From the NCBI RefSeq assembly GCF_002902755.1, contig NZ_PPRS01000004.1, positions 62,001 to 126,000 of the forward strand: a DNA stretch of 64,000 nt, in the 5' to 3' direction. Source of the DNA: Mammaliicoccus lentus (lineage in GTDB: Bacteria > Bacillota > Bacilli > Staphylococcales > Staphylococcaceae). The notes below the pieces were generated by a model. That model worked only from the letters and a program-made list of their open reading frames with translations, had not been told where the DNA came from and searched no databases. Position 1 is the first letter of the stretch; each line of letters opens with the position of its first letter. The translations under genes were made by a program, and so were the position numbers. Shown in pieces: positions 8,021 to 17,355 of this stretch.

Positions 8021-9319
8021 GTGACTTATGAAGATTATGGGACGAAAAAATTAACAGAAGAAAAAGTTTTTAAAGATCCTGTGCATCGTTATATACATGT
8101 GAGCGATCAATTAATTTGGGATTTAATTAAAACTAAAGAATTTCAACGCTTAAGAAGAATCAAACAACTTGGAACATTATATTTATCTTTCCATACAGCT
8201 GAACATAGTCGCTTTGGTCACTCCTTAGGTGTTTATGAAATCGTAAGAAGAATGATAGATGAAGTATTTGTTGGAAGAGCGCAGTGGGACAATAAAGATA
8301 GACCACTTGCTTTGTGTGCTGCTTTACTACATGACTTAGGACATGGTCCTTTTTCTCATTGTTTTGAGAAAATATTTTTAACAGATCATGAACAATTTAC
8401 GCAAGATATTATTAAAGGTGATACTGAAGTAAATGAAGTGCTGAGCAGAGTATCTCCAGATTTTCCAACTGAAGTTGCGGATGTAATTAATAAGACCCAT
8501 AAAAATAAACTTGTTATTTCTATGATTTCTTCACAAATAGATGCCGATAGAATGGATTATTTACAACGAGACGCTTATTTCACGGGTGTGAGCTACGGTC
8601 AATTTGATATGGAACGCGTATTACGTTTGATGCGCCCTTCTAAAGATGAAGTGCTGATTAAAGAAAGCGGTATGCATGCAGTTGAAAATTTCTTAATGAG
8701 CCGATATCAAATGTATTGGCAAATTTATTTTCATCCAGTTAGCCGTGGTGGAGAAGTATTATTAAATAGATGTTTTAAACGTGCTAAAGTGCTTTATGAT
8801 AATGGATACTCATTTAAAGAAGCACCGAAATATTTAATACCGTTTTTCGAAGGTGATGTAACAATTAAAGATTATATTCGTTTAGATGAATCAGTTGTTA
8901 TGTACTATTTAGAAGAATGGACTGAAGAAGACGATGATATATTAAGTGATTTAAGTAAACGATTCGTCAATCGTGACTTATTTAAATATTTACCTTTCGA
9001 TGGATCTATTATTACAATAGGTGAATTAACTGAGTTATTCGAAAAAGGTGGCATTGATCCGGAATATTACTTTGTTTGTGATTCATTTTCCGATTTGCCA
9101 TACGACTATGATCGTCCTGGTTCAAATCGCCAACCAATACATTTATTACAAAAGACAGGTCATATTAAAGAGATAAGCAGCCAGTCAGTAATTATTCATA
9201 GTATTACTGGAATTAAACGTCTAGATTATAAATTATATTACCCGAAAGAACTCATTTTAGAAATGGAAGATGAAGATATTAAGGGAGATATCATCAATTT
9301 ATTAAACGAATTGGTATAA
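8021..9319 (+). CDS. HD-domain phosphohydrolase (YwfO / dNTPase-like)
   Basis: A 432-aa cytosolic HD-superfamily protein of the length and layout of B. subtilis YwfO. Metal ligands are visible: H67 (HSRFGHSLG), H104-D105 (LLHDLGHGPFSH) and D174 (SSQIDADRMDYLQRD). Related enterococcal proteins hydrolyse dNTPs, so nucleotide triphosphohydrolase activity is the best guess. The C-terminal half carries the helical extension typical of the subfamily. Start is GTG 8021 with AAAGGAGG at 8007-8013, 23 bp after the hydratase gene. Confidence 0.85.
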   Translation: MTYEDYGTKKLTEEKVFKDPVHRYIHVSDQLIWDLIKTKEFQRLRRIKQLGTLYLSFHTAEHSRFGHSLGVYEIVRRMIDEVFVGRAQWDNKDRPLALCAALLHDLGHGPFSHCFEKIFLTDHEQFTQDIIKGDTEVNEVLSRVSPDFPTEVADVINKTHKNKLVISMISSQIDADRMDYLQRDAYFTGVSYGQFDMERVLRLMRPSKDEVLIKESGMHAVENFLMSRYQMYWQIYFHPVSRGGEVLLNRCFKRAKVLYDNGYSFKEAPKYLIPFFEGDVTIKDYIRLDESVVMYYLEEWTEEDDDILSDLSKRFVNRDLFKYLPFDGSIITIGELTELFEKGGIDPEYYFVCDSFSDLPYDYDRPGSNRQPIHLLQKTGHIKEISSQSVIIHSITGIKRLDYKLYYPKELILEMEDEDIKGDIINLLNELV

Positions 9320-9328
9320 TTTACAAAC

Positions 9329-9358
9329 TTGAATATTAATCTTAAACTCTAGTATGAT
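9329..9358 (+). promoter_or_regulatory. Promoter of ywhD
   Basis: -35 TTGAAT (9329-9334), 18-bp spacer, -10 TATGAT (9353-9358). Confidence 0.5.
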
Positions 9359-9386
9359 ATACACAAGAATTAAATGAGGTGAAATA

Positions 9387-9899
9387 ATGGCTGAAAAGAA
9401 AGGCTTTCAATTTAACATTATTAAAAATGACCCACTAGATGGACATAAAGGTACGAATATAGGATCAATCAGCTTAGATAACGTAGCCCCTGTATTTGTT
9501 GATGTAACTGAACAAACAGCTTTTATAGATGTAGGTGCAATGCATGCAAGAGCTGAAGTTGAAAAGCGAGTTAAGTGGGTTAAAGATACGGAAGAAGTCA
9601 AAGGCGAGGACGCGAGAGAATATTGGCTTTGTTGGGTTACGACTGAACGTGGAGAACAAGGTCCATATTATGCAGGTTTAACGGGATGTTACTTATTAGT
9701 AAATAAACCGAAGAAACGTGGATTTAAGAGTATGCCTGAACATGTTAATATGATGGATAAGTCCATGAAACACCAAATTAAAATTGACCAAATTGGTGAT
9801 GAAAATCGTAAAGTACTCAAAAAATTCCTTCAAGAACATAACATGGAAATGTGGAATAATAGTAGCGATGAATTAAAGGCATCATTAGAGACAAAGTAA
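9387..9899 (+). CDS. ywhD: YwhD family protein
   Basis: Conserved Bacillales protein of 170 aa with no established function. It matches YwhD in length and in the conserved central region FIDVGAMHARAEVEKRVKWV (about 46-65) and the REYWLCWVTTERGEQGPYY segment (about 73-91). It is predicted soluble with no signal or membrane helix. ATG 9387 is preceded by GAGGTGAA. It is monocistronic, with its own promoter and a terminator at 10015. Confidence 0.85.
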   Translation: MAEKKGFQFNIIKNDPLDGHKGTNIGSISLDNVAPVFVDVTEQTAFIDVGAMHARAEVEKRVKWVKDTEEVKGEDAREYWLCWVTTERGEQGPYYAGLTGCYLLVNKPKKRGFKSMPEHVNMMDKSMKHQIKIDQIGDENRKVLKKFLQEHNMEMWNNSSDELKASLETK

Positions 9900-10014
9900 T
9901 TGTGACTATTTTGTGACTTAATTGTGAATTATAGCAATAAAAGTAAATTGCTATTGTCTTTTCTGAATTTCATCAGTAAAATAGTTGATAGCTACTATAG
10001 CTAGGACACTAAAG

Positions 10015-10046
10015 AAAGCAGGCGCTTTTAGCCCTGCTTTTTTTAA
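10015..10046 (+). terminator. Terminator after ywhD
   Basis: 8-bp AAAGCAGG/CCTGCTTT stem (10015-10022, 10033-10040) followed by seven or more T. The 110 bp between the ywhD stop and this stem contain nothing recognisable. Confidence 0.75.
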
Positions 10047-10062
10047 TTTTATTTGTCATATA

Positions 10063-10071
10063 TGCTATAAT
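10063..10071 (+). promoter_or_regulatory. Extended -10 promoter of ywiB-argS
   Basis: TGC-TATAAT at 10063-10071; no convincing -35. No T-box leader is present, since the transcript would have only about 20 nt before the ywiB ribosome site. Confidence 0.5.
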
Positions 10072-10101
10072 TATAACGGTTCTAAAACGGTGAGGTGAGA
10101 T

Positions 10102-10521
10102 ATGATGAAAGAAAATATCAGCGTTAATGTCAGACAAGTAGTTAAACAAAATGGCGATAAATCAACATTTCAAACTAATACTACAGGTACATATCACAAA
10201 AGGAATAGTGATATTATTAGGTATGAAGAAACAATAGATGACCAAGTTGTTAAGAACATGCTTAAAATAGACAAAACTGGCGTTAAAATTCACCGTATGG
10301 GTACAGTTAATACAACTTTTCATTTTGTAGAAGGTAAGGATACGGTTAGCTATTATGAAACTGAAGCGGGTCGTATGACTTTGAACGTCAAAACATTGTC
10401 AATCAAACACTTTATAGATGAAGAAAAAGGTAAATTAAAAATACACTATCAATTAAGTGATCCATCAGGCTTACTCGGAACATATCAATTTCAAATAAAT
10501 TACAAGGAGATAAATGTATGA
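10102..10521 (+). CDS. ywiB: DUF1934 family beta-barrel protein YwiB
   Basis: A 139-aa calycin-like beta-barrel protein of unknown function, almost always next to argS in Bacillales. It is rich in alternating beta strands with no signal peptide. The stop overlaps the argS start as ATGA (10518-10521), indicating translational coupling. Two tandem ATGs (10102, 10105) are possible; GAGGTGAG upstream fits either. Confidence 0.82.
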   Translation: MMKENISVNVRQVVKQNGDKSTFQTNTTGTYHKRNSDIIRYEETIDDQVVKNMLKIDKTGVKIHRMGTVNTTFHFVEGKDTVSYYETEAGRMTLNVKTLSIKHFIDEEKGKLKIHYQLSDPSGLLGTYQFQINYKEINV

Positions 10522-12176
10522 ATATAATTGATCAAGTTAAAGAAACATTAATAGAAGAAATTAAAGCGAGTATATTAAAAGCTCAACTTGTAGACGAAGT
10601 ACCCGAGATTAAAATTGAAACACCTAAAGATTCAACAAACGGAGATTATTCAACAAACATTGCAATGGTATTAACAAAAATAGCGCGTAAAAATCCACGT
10701 GAAATTGCTAAACAAATTGTAGAAAATTTAGATACTACAAAAGCAAATGTAAAAAAAGTAGATATCGCTGGGCCTGGATTTATTAATTTTTACTTAGATC
10801 AACAATATTTAACAACTGTTATTGAAACAGCTTTAAATAAAGGAGAAACTTTTGGTCAAGCGGATGAATCTAAGAATGAAAGTATTATAGTAGAATATGT
10901 ATCTGCAAATCCAACTGGTGATTTACACATCGGTCATGCTCGTAATGCTGCAGTTGGTGATACGCTATCTAATATTTTAAGTGCAGCAGGCTATGATGTA
11001 ACTAGAGAATACTATATAAATGATGCAGGTAAACAAATTGAAAACTTAGCACATTCTATAGAAGCACGTTACGATCAAGCAATGGGTGTCGACACTGAAT
11101 TACCCGAAGATGGTTATTATGGCAAAGATATCATCTCAATAGGGAAAGATTTAGCTGAGAAACATCCAGAAATTAAAGATCAACCAGAGGAAGAAAGAAT
11201 TAAGACTTTCCGTAAACTTGGTTTAGATTATGAAATGGCTAAATTAAAAAATGATTTAAATGATTTTAATATACATTTTGATAGTTGGTTTAGTGAAACA
11301 TCTTTATATGAAGCAAATGAAATTACAGCTGTACTTGATAAAATGACTGAACTTGGTTATACATTTGAGAAAGACGGCGCAACATGGTTAAGAACTACTG
11401 AATTTGGTGACGATAAAGATCGTGTACTTGTTAAACAAGACGGTACGTACACTTACTTCTTACCAGATATCGCATATCATTATGATAAAGTAGAACGTAA
11501 ATTTGATAAATTAATCAATTTATTCGGTGCTGATCATCACGGTTATATAAACCGTCTTAAAGCATCTTTAGAAACATTTGGCGTTGACTCAAACCGTCTT
11601 GAAATCCAAATTATGCAAATGGTAAGATTATTACAAGATGGTGTAGAAGTTAAAATGAGTAAACGTACGGGTAATGCTATTACTTTACGAGATATTATGG
11701 ATGAAGTTGGCGTTGATGCAGCGCGTTATTTCTTAACTATGCGTAGTCCTGATACTCATTTCGATTTTGATATGGAACTTGCGAAGAAAGAATCTCAAGA
11801 TAATCCAGTTTATTATGCACAATATGCTCATGCGAGAATATCATCTATTATTCGCCAAGCAGAAGAAAAAGGCATTAAGCTAGATAAAGATGTTGATTTA
11901 TCTTTAATTACGCATGATAAAGCTTTTGAATTATTGAAGAAAATTGCTGAATTTGAACCAACGATTGTATCAGCTGCAGAATCACGTAGTCCACATCGTA
12001 TGACGAATTATATTCAAGATTTAGCTGCACAATTCCATAAATTCTATAACGCTGAAAAAGTATTAACAGATGATATAGAAAAGACAAAAGCACATTTAGC
12101 TTTAATCGAAGCAGCACGTATTACTTTACGTAACGCTTTAAAACTAATTGGTGTTTCTGCCCCAGAATCAATGTAA
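10518..12176 (+). CDS. argS: Arginyl-tRNA synthetase
   Basis: Class I aminoacyl-tRNA synthetase charging tRNA-Arg in the cytosol; 552 aa, the normal staphylococcal length. The N-terminal Add-1 domain covers about residues 1-110. The HIGH motif is intact in [11 protein letters not shown] (about 134-144) and KMSKRTGN around residue 380 is the second class I signature. A C-terminal helical anticodon-binding domain with DALR features follows from about 430. It overlaps ywiB by 4 bp and ends at a strong terminator. Confidence 0.96.
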   Translation: MNIIDQVKETLIEEIKASILKAQLVDEVPEIKIETPKDSTNGDYSTNIAMVLTKIARKNPREIAKQIVENLDTTKANVKKVDIAGPGFINFYLDQQYLTTVIETALNKGETFGQADESKNESIIVEYVSANPTGDLHIGHARNAAVGDTLSNILSAAGYDVTREYYINDAGKQIENLAHSIEARYDQAMGVDTELPEDGYYGKDIISIGKDLAEKHPEIKDQPEEERIKTFRKLGLDYEMAKLKNDLNDFNIHFDSWFSETSLYEANEITAVLDKMTELGYTFEKDGATWLRTTEFGDDKDRVLVKQDGTYTYFLPDIAYHYDKVERKFDKLINLFGADHHGYINRLKASLETFGVDSNRLEIQIMQMVRLLQDGVEVKMSKRTGNAITLRDIMDEVGVDAARYFLTMRSPDTHFDFDMELAKKESQDNPVYYAQYAHARISSIIRQAEEKGIKLDKDVDLSLITHDKAFELLKKIAEFEPTIVSAAESRSPHRMTNYIQDLAAQFHKFYNAEKVLTDDIEKTKAHLALIEAARITLRNALKLIGVSAPESM

Positions 12177-12197
12177 TTTAATATATTGTTTTAATTG

Positions 12198-12233
12198 AGG
12201 TGCAGCTCAAGCTTATTTGAGTTGCGCCTTTTT
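12198..12233 (+). terminator. Terminator after argS
   Basis: 13-bp stem with wobble pairs (12198-12210 / 12217-12229), 6-nt loop, T run. Confidence 0.8.
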
Positions 12234-12271
12234 GTGTATCATTTTTTAAGTAAAGATAGGAGAGAGATAAA

Positions 12272-13159
12272 ATGAAATTATTTAGAGTTGTGTATTTATT
12301 ATTTGCAGCAATAATTGTACTTTCAGGCTGTCAAAGTAATACAGATAATGAAAAAAATGAAGCAAAACAAGAATCAAAGGAGAAAGTAGAATACAAACGA
12401 ATTATTTCATTAATTCCAAGTAATACAGAAATATTATATGAACTGGGTCTTGGTGATAAAGTTGTAGGGGTTTCTATAGTGGATGATTATCCTAAAGATG
12501 TGAAAGATAAAAAACAATTTGATGCATTTAAATTAGATACAGAAGCATTAATGAAAGCTAAACCAGATTTAATATTGGCACATGAATCTAATAAATCTAC
12601 ACAAGAAAAAGATTTGAAAAAATTAACTGATGCTGGCGTTAAAGTCGTATACATAGATGATGCTAATTCCATCAATGAAATGTACCAAACATTTAAACAA
12701 GTTGGTAAAGTTACAGGTAAAGAAAAAGAAGCTAATAAGTTTGTAGATAAAGTGAAAAACGATATCGAAAAGGTGAAAAAAGATATACCTGAAGATAAAC
12801 AAGGAAAACAAGTATTTATGGAAATTTCATCACAACCAGATATTTATACATCAGGTAAAAACACATTTTATGATGATATGTTAACTTCAATTAAAGCTAA
12901 AAATGTATTTCATGATGAAGAAGGCTGGATTAAAACAGATAAAGAAAGTATTTTGAAACGCAATCCAGACGTTATGATAACAACTAGCGGGCAAAGCGAA
13001 GAAGAATATAAAAAATTGAATAACAATAGAGACGGGTTTGATCAAGTAAATGCAGTTAAAAACGACAGCGTTTACGCATTAAACGCAGATAAAATATCAA
13101 GACCAGGTCCAAGACTAGCTGAAGGATTAGAAGAGCTTGCAGACAAAATATACGACTAA
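12272..13159 (+). CDS. BtuF/FecB-type substrate-binding lipoprotein (cobalamin, haem or siderophore)
   Basis: Extracytoplasmic binding lipoprotein of 295 aa. The lipobox is LSGC with lipidated Cys20. The TroA/BtuF fold is seen from RIISLIPSNTEILYELGLG (about 43-61) through the long connecting helix near 150-180 to a second lobe ending SRPGPRLAEGLEELA. The ISLIPSNTE opening is BtuF-like, favouring a corrinoid or a Fe-chelate ligand; the sequence alone does not decide. The FecCD permease overlaps its 3' end by 23 bp. Same arrangement occurs next to argS in other staphylococci. Confidence 0.83.
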   Translation: MKLFRVVYLLFAAIIVLSGCQSNTDNEKNEAKQESKEKVEYKRIISLIPSNTEILYELGLGDKVVGVSIVDDYPKDVKDKKQFDAFKLDTEALMKAKPDLILAHESNKSTQEKDLKKLTDAGVKVVYIDDANSINEMYQTFKQVGKVTGKEKEANKFVDKVKNDIEKVKKDIPEDKQGKQVFMEISSQPDIYTSGKNTFYDDMLTSIKAKNVFHDEEGWIKTDKESILKRNPDVMITTSGQSEEEYKKLNNNRDGFDQVNAVKNDSVYALNADKISRPGPRLAEGLEELADKIYD

Positions 13160-14135
13160 TCAATCTAGTCATTTTAAGTATATTTTGATTTGGTTTCTCG
13201 TTCTATTGTTATCTGTTGCAGTGTCTTTGTTTATAGGTTCTACAGGTATAACATGGAAATTTGATAATCAACTAGAATGGACGATTTTTTATAAATTAAG
13301 AGTTCCGAGAACATTACTGGCTTTAATTGCTGGTATGGGACTAGTAATGAGTGGTCATATTTATCAAACAATATTAAATAACCCATTAGCAGATAGTTTT
13401 ACATTAGGTCTTGCTAGTGGCGCAACATTTGGAAGTGCACTTGCAGTATTTCTTGGTGTATCCATTTGGTTTGTGCCGTTGTTTTCAATATTTTTTAGCA
13501 TGTTAACGTTAATAATCATCGTATTAGTTACGGAAACAATGGTAAAAACTTTTCATGTAGCTACGATGATTTTATCGGGTATATTTATTGGCGCATTTTT
13601 TAGTGCAGCATTATATATACTACTATTAATAAAGCCAGACAAAGTTAATAACATGGTTTCATATATGTTTGGAAGTGTTGCTTCAGCTGAGAGAATAACC
13701 GTCGAAATAACTGGAGTCGTAACTATTATATGTATTGTCTTATTATTAGGTATGAGCCATGTAATCAAGCTTATACAACTAGGTGAAGATAAAGTTATTA
13801 CGCTTGGTGTTAATGTTAGATTTATATCATGGTTCTGCTTATTAATAGCTGCAGTTATGACGGCCGTTATAATAAGTTTCACAGGCATTATTGGCTTTAT
13901 AGGTATGATTGTACCCCAAGTAGTAAGGAGAGTATATAGAGTGCCTATGTTCATTAAAATGATACTTAATATTTTAATAGGTGGATCGTTGTTATTAATA
14001 GCAGATACCATAGGCCGTGTCATTATAAGTCCGATACAAATTCCAGTAGGTATTGTATTGTCAATTATCGCTATACCCGTTATGATGTATCTAATGATAA
14101 CGGAACAACGCAAAAAAGAAAAAGGCAACCTTTAA
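13137..14135 (+). CDS. FecCD/BtuC-family ABC permease, no linked ATPase
   Basis: Polytopic permease of 332 aa with about nine or ten helices. Family landmarks are LRVPRTLLALIAGMGLVMSG near 50-70, NNPLADSFTLGLASGA near 82-97 and FIGMIVPQVVRR near 255. Start is TTG 13137, overlapping the binding-protein gene; AAGGA lies 10 nt upstream. No ATP-binding subunit follows: the next feature is a 16-bp terminator. In S. aureus several siderophore permeases share the FhuC ATPase, so a shared ATPase elsewhere is the likely solution. Confidence 0.83.
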   Translation: MQTKYTTNQSSHFKYILIWFLVLLLSVAVSLFIGSTGITWKFDNQLEWTIFYKLRVPRTLLALIAGMGLVMSGHIYQTILNNPLADSFTLGLASGATFGSALAVFLGVSIWFVPLFSIFFSMLTLIIIVLVTETMVKTFHVATMILSGIFIGAFFSAALYILLLIKPDKVNNMVSYMFGSVASAERITVEITGVVTIICIVLLLGMSHVIKLIQLGEDKVITLGVNVRFISWFCLLIAAVMTAVIISFTGIIGFIGMIVPQVVRRVYRVPMFIKMILNILIGGSLLLIADTIGRVIISPIQIPVGIVLSIIAIPVMMYLMITEQRKKEKGNL

Positions 14136-14157
14136 TGTTGTAATATTTCATATAGTA

Positions 14158-14200
14158 AACACCAATTTGTTAGTAGTTTATCTAACAAATTGGTGTTTTT
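14158..14200 (+). terminator. Terminator after the FecCD permease
   Basis: Perfect 16-bp stem (14158-14173 / 14182-14197), 8-nt loop, T run. Confidence 0.9.
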
Positions 14201-14267
14201 AGCTATAAAATTGTTGTTGCTTTCTGAATAGAATAGTTTAAAATATTTCTATGAAAGGGATGATGAC

Positions 14268-14960
14268 ATGGATTCATGTGACATTCAAGCAATTATCTTT
14301 GATTTAGAAGATACGCTTGTAGATCGTGAAAAGTCACGATTAAAATTTTTGGAAGAACAATTTGAAAGATTTCATGAATTGATGGTTACAGTCCAAAGAC
14401 GTGATTTTGAAAAGGTATATTTAACGTTAAATCCCTACGGTTTAGAGGATATAGAATGGGTTTATCAAGAACTCGTTAAGAGATTAAACATTGAAAAAAT
14501 TACTTGGAAGATGTTTTATAATGACTATAAAATGCATTATTATAGATACCACTTTCCGTTTTACGATACATTGTTTACTTTAGATAAATTGGAAAGTATG
14601 GGATATAAACTAGGTGTTATTGCAAATGGTGAAAGCGAGAAAGTTACACATGTAATCAACGCTATTGGTATAGACCCATACATCGACTATATTTCAATTT
14701 CAGAAGATGTAGGTGCGATGAAACCCGATCCTATTATTTTCGAAGATAATATGAAACATTTAGGTGTTAAGCCAGAACAAGTATTATATGTTGGTGATTG
14801 TCCAATCAATGATATTGCTCCCGCTTATGCGATGGGGATGAAAAATGCTTGGGTTGCTAATTCGGTATTAGGAACACCTGAAGAAAATGAATTAGATTAT
14901 ACAATTGAAAATTTAAGTGATTTAATAGAGATATGTAAACAAATTCAAAGAGGTGAATAA
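14268..14960 (+). CDS. HAD-superfamily hydrolase with Asp-to-Glu change in the catalytic loop
   Basis: A 230-aa HAD protein. Motif I reads IIFDLEDTLVD: D12 is the nucleophile position but the acid/base Asp two residues on is replaced by E14 (the codon is GAA). Motif II is VIANGES, motif III MKPDP and motif IV VGDCPINDI. The helical cap domain lies between residues 20 and 95. Glu at the +2 position is unusual for phosphatases of this family and may lower or change activity. ATG 14268 follows AAAGGG. The alpha/beta-hydrolase gene starts 2 bp after its stop, so the two form an operon. Confidence 0.82.
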   Translation: MDSCDIQAIIFDLEDTLVDREKSRLKFLEEQFERFHELMVTVQRRDFEKVYLTLNPYGLEDIEWVYQELVKRLNIEKITWKMFYNDYKMHYYRYHFPFYDTLFTLDKLESMGYKLGVIANGESEKVTHVINAIGIDPYIDYISISEDVGAMKPDPIIFEDNMKHLGVKPEQVLYVGDCPINDIAPAYAMGMKNAWVANSVLGTPEENELDYTIENLSDLIEICKQIQRGE

Positions 14961-14962
14961 TC

Positions 14963-15754
14963 ATGAATTTATTCTTAACTAAAGAGAATGTAGCAATACA
15001 TTATGAAACAAAAGGAAAAGGTTTCCCGATAATCTTATTGCACGGTGTTTTTCAAAATATGGAAGTATTTGCACCTCTTATCAAAAATTTGAGTAAACAG
15101 TATCAAGTGATATCTATAGATATGAGAGGGCATGGTTTAAGCGATGCACCATTTGATAGTAGAGTTGATGATTACGTTTCAGATATCCAGCAATTACTAA
15201 ATGGATTATTTATTAATCGAGCTTTTGTTATTGGTTTAGAACTAGGTTCAACTGTAGCACTAGGGCTTGCTTATAAAAGTCCAAATTTAGTAGAAGGTTT
15301 AATATTGATTAATCCTACAGATAATCATAAAACTTTCCCGGAAAACCGTATTTACGATAGACATGCAGATGAAATAAGAACAATGAATGATGAAGAAAAA
15401 GAAAAATATTTAATGAAATTTAGATACAAAAACATTAAAAAAGCTAAAAAGTTTGTAAAATCGCATATACCTTCTCATGCATTACAAACAATGGAAGAAG
15501 AAATCACAATAAAACGTTCATTCAAAGATTTTGATATTCTTGCTTTATTACATGAAATTAAAGTGAAAACACTTGTCATTTCAGGAAAGTATGATGGAAA
15601 AATCCTATATAGTGAAGGTCAAAAAATAAGCGAACTGCTACCAAATAGTGAATTTGTATTATTTGAGCAGTCTGGAGAACTACCATTTGTTGAAGAAAAA
15701 GAGAAATTTATTAGTGAAATGAATGAATTTTTAAGTGGAATTCCTCAAAATTAA
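14963..15754 (+). CDS. Alpha/beta-hydrolase-fold protein with nucleophile and histidine both replaced by Glu
   Basis: A 263-aa protein with clear fold landmarks: ILLHGVFQNMEVF (oxyanion region, about 24-36), IDMRGHGLSD (52-61) and the nucleophile elbow VIGLELGSTVALGLA. At the elbow the expected Ser/Asp/Cys is E93. Near the C-terminus the usual GH-x-PF is SGELPFVEE, so the catalytic His is also Glu. The acid D in SGKYDGK is kept. It may be a non-catalytic or re-purposed member. It is cotranscribed with the HAD gene (2-bp gap), and resembles the 17356-18141 hydrolase, which keeps His and has Asp at the elbow. Confidence 0.82.
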   Translation: MNLFLTKENVAIHYETKGKGFPIILLHGVFQNMEVFAPLIKNLSKQYQVISIDMRGHGLSDAPFDSRVDDYVSDIQQLLNGLFINRAFVIGLELGSTVALGLAYKSPNLVEGLILINPTDNHKTFPENRIYDRHADEIRTMNDEEKEKYLMKFRYKNIKKAKKFVKSHIPSHALQTMEEEITIKRSFKDFDILALLHEIKVKTLVISGKYDGKILYSEGQKISELLPNSEFVLFEQSGELPFVEEKEKFISEMNEFLSGIPQN

Positions 15755-15782
15755 TCGTTTTGTTACATGATTGTAATAAAAG

Positions 15783-15811
15783 TAGTCAAATTGTAATGAC
15801 TATGTTATAAT
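15783..15811 (+). promoter_or_regulatory. Promoter of the secreted-protein gene
   Basis: -35 TAGTCA (15783-15788), 17-bp spacer, extended -10 TGT-TATAAT (15806-15811). Confidence 0.55.
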
Positions 15812-15865
15812 AATCGCAGGTTGGATGCATAATCAAAAAGACAGATAAATGGAGGAGAACCTCAT

Positions 15866-16393
15866 ATGAAAAAATGTCTCTTAACTATTGCGATGTTACT
15901 TATGGTTTTACCATTTTCACCGTTTACTGAGGCACAAGCAGCAAATGATACCCACTTAGATATAAATGAGAAGAATATAGAATCATATAAAGAGGGTACT
16001 CAAGCCATTGAGAATATTAAAATTGGAGATAAAGTTTCAAAAATTAAAAACAAGTATCCTAATTTAATGTACTCATACTCTGATGACAGTAATGAAAAAG
16101 AAAACTATTATGAATTTGACACAAAAAATGGTCATATGATTATTACAGGAACAGGCAAAGGTCAGAATGAATCAGTTAAACGTATTACAATGATTTATGA
16201 TCAACAGACTAATGTAGATTTAAATCAGTTAGTAGACCTTTTAGGTGAAGATACTACTAAACGTGTACAAAATAATAAATATACTGGCGGTTATGCTTAC
16301 GTGAATAATGATAAAGCGCATTTCCAACTATCGAAAGCTACACCAGACAGTAAAGATTATAAAGTGTATCGTATTGATTTAGGCCAATATTAA
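15866..16393 (+). CDS. Secreted protein of unknown function
   Basis: A 175-aa protein with a clear signal peptide: KK start, hydrophobic core LLTIAMLLMVLPF, and predicted cleavage after A25 in TEAQA. The mature part (about 150 aa) is charged and polar with no Cys. It contains a short IENIKIGDKVSKIKNKYPNL segment resembling the 'start of a SmpA/OmlA-like small alpha-beta fold' seen in several staphylococcal secreted proteins; that resemblance is tentative. ATG 15866 has GGAGGAG upstream. It sits a few genes from sarA, as a similar gene does in S. aureus. I do not recognise a function. Confidence 0.72.
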   Translation: MKKCLLTIAMLLMVLPFSPFTEAQAANDTHLDINEKNIESYKEGTQAIENIKIGDKVSKIKNKYPNLMYSYSDDSNEKENYYEFDTKNGHMIITGTGKGQNESVKRITMIYDQQTNVDLNQLVDLLGEDTTKRVQNNKYTGGYAYVNNDKAHFQLSKATPDSKDYKVYRIDLGQY

Positions 16394-16421
16394 ATAGCTT
16401 GATAGCTCAATAGCTTAAACG

Positions 16422-16468
16422 AATCTCCCATTATTGTAATATACATATTGCATAATGGGGGATTAATT
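16422..16468 (+). terminator. Terminator after the secreted-protein gene
   Basis: 13-bp stem with one G-U pair (16422-16434 / 16452-16464), 17-nt loop, followed by TAATTT. Confidence 0.6.
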
Positions 16469-16498
16469 TATACAATATGAGAATAAGGTGGTGTGTTA

Positions 16499-17215
16499 AT
16501 GCGTCCTAACAATACAGTATTACTTGAAAATGTGAATGATTATTTACAACATGTAGGTGTATTGCCTGAGCGAATAGACAAAGTTCAGCATTCATTAAAG
16601 AAAGATATGAAAAAATCAGACGAAAAAGAAGTTGATTATGCTGAATACAGACATAAATCACACGCTGAAATTCTTCAAATTATACAACGAAATTTAGCAA
16701 TTGTTAGCTATAACCCTATTCTTTTTTATACATTAAATTTCTTATTATTTGCATATTTACTTGATAAGAAATTGGTTTTATTTAGTGCTGTGACAGGATT
16801 ATATGTATTATATGTAATTTTTATATTAACAACATCACTAGGTGTATATTTAACAATAAAACGGAACAGTTATTTGTATCCCAATAGAAAATTGATGATT
16901 ACCAATATTACTGTTTTTGGTATAGGCCTTATCCTTTGTGTATTAAAAATCTTTAATTTGAACTTAGGCATTTATGTTTTGCCGTTAGTCATTTTCCAAG
17001 CGATATTCGTAATAGGCCTTATGTTGTTAATTCTCGCGATTTTCCTACGTAAATTAGAAGTTGCTGCAATGGGATTTATTGTTTTACAAAAAACAATCTC
17101 ATCTGTGACAACTAATGAAACGATAATTATGAGCGTGACTATTGCTAGTTGGGCAATTATATTGATGATTATTTTATTCTTCGTAATGAGATATTCGACA
17201 AGAAGATACGTTTAA
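16499..17215 (+). CDS. Multipass membrane protein of unknown function
   Basis: A 238-aa protein: an acidic/basic cytosolic N-terminus of about 75 residues, then about five or six hydrophobic helices in two groups separated by short loops, ending MRYSTRRYV. ATG 16499 is chosen because AAGGTGG at 16485-16491 is 7 nt away; an in-frame GTG at 16493 overlaps that site. No motif is recognised. It is flanked by terminators and so likely monocistronic. Confidence 0.7.
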   Translation: MRPNNTVLLENVNDYLQHVGVLPERIDKVQHSLKKDMKKSDEKEVDYAEYRHKSHAEILQIIQRNLAIVSYNPILFYTLNFLLFAYLLDKKLVLFSAVTGLYVLYVIFILTTSLGVYLTIKRNSYLYPNRKLMITNITVFGIGLILCVLKIFNLNLGIYVLPLVIFQAIFVIGLMLLILAIFLRKLEVAAMGFIVLQKTISSVTTNETIIMSVTIASWAIILMIILFFVMRYSTRRYV

Positions 17216-17230
17216 CTAAATAATATTAAA

Positions 17231-17270
17231 ATCAGGCTGAGACATTTATTTTATGTCTCAGCCTGATTCA
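17231..17270 (+). terminator. Terminator (AGGCTGAGACAT family)
   Basis: Perfect 15-bp stem (17231-17245 / 17253-17267) with a 7-nt loop; nearly identical to stems at 868, 35389 and 63356. Confidence 0.8.
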
Positions 17271-17355
17271 TTTTCATTTTATTAAATTAAATATATAAAA
17301 GTGTGAAATTGTGTTAATCGGGTATATTATTACTGTAAAGTTGGGAGGATTACTT

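Noticed and set aside
13553-14128. 191-aa minus-strand open frame inside the FecCD permease gene
   Set aside because: Antisense shadow of a membrane-protein gene; hydrophobic composition comes from the opposite strand, and no ribosome site or family match is evident.
14268-15754. Pseudogene call for the HAD and alpha/beta-hydrolase pair
   Set aside because: Both frames are full length with good ribosome sites and tight spacing; only specific catalytic residues differ.
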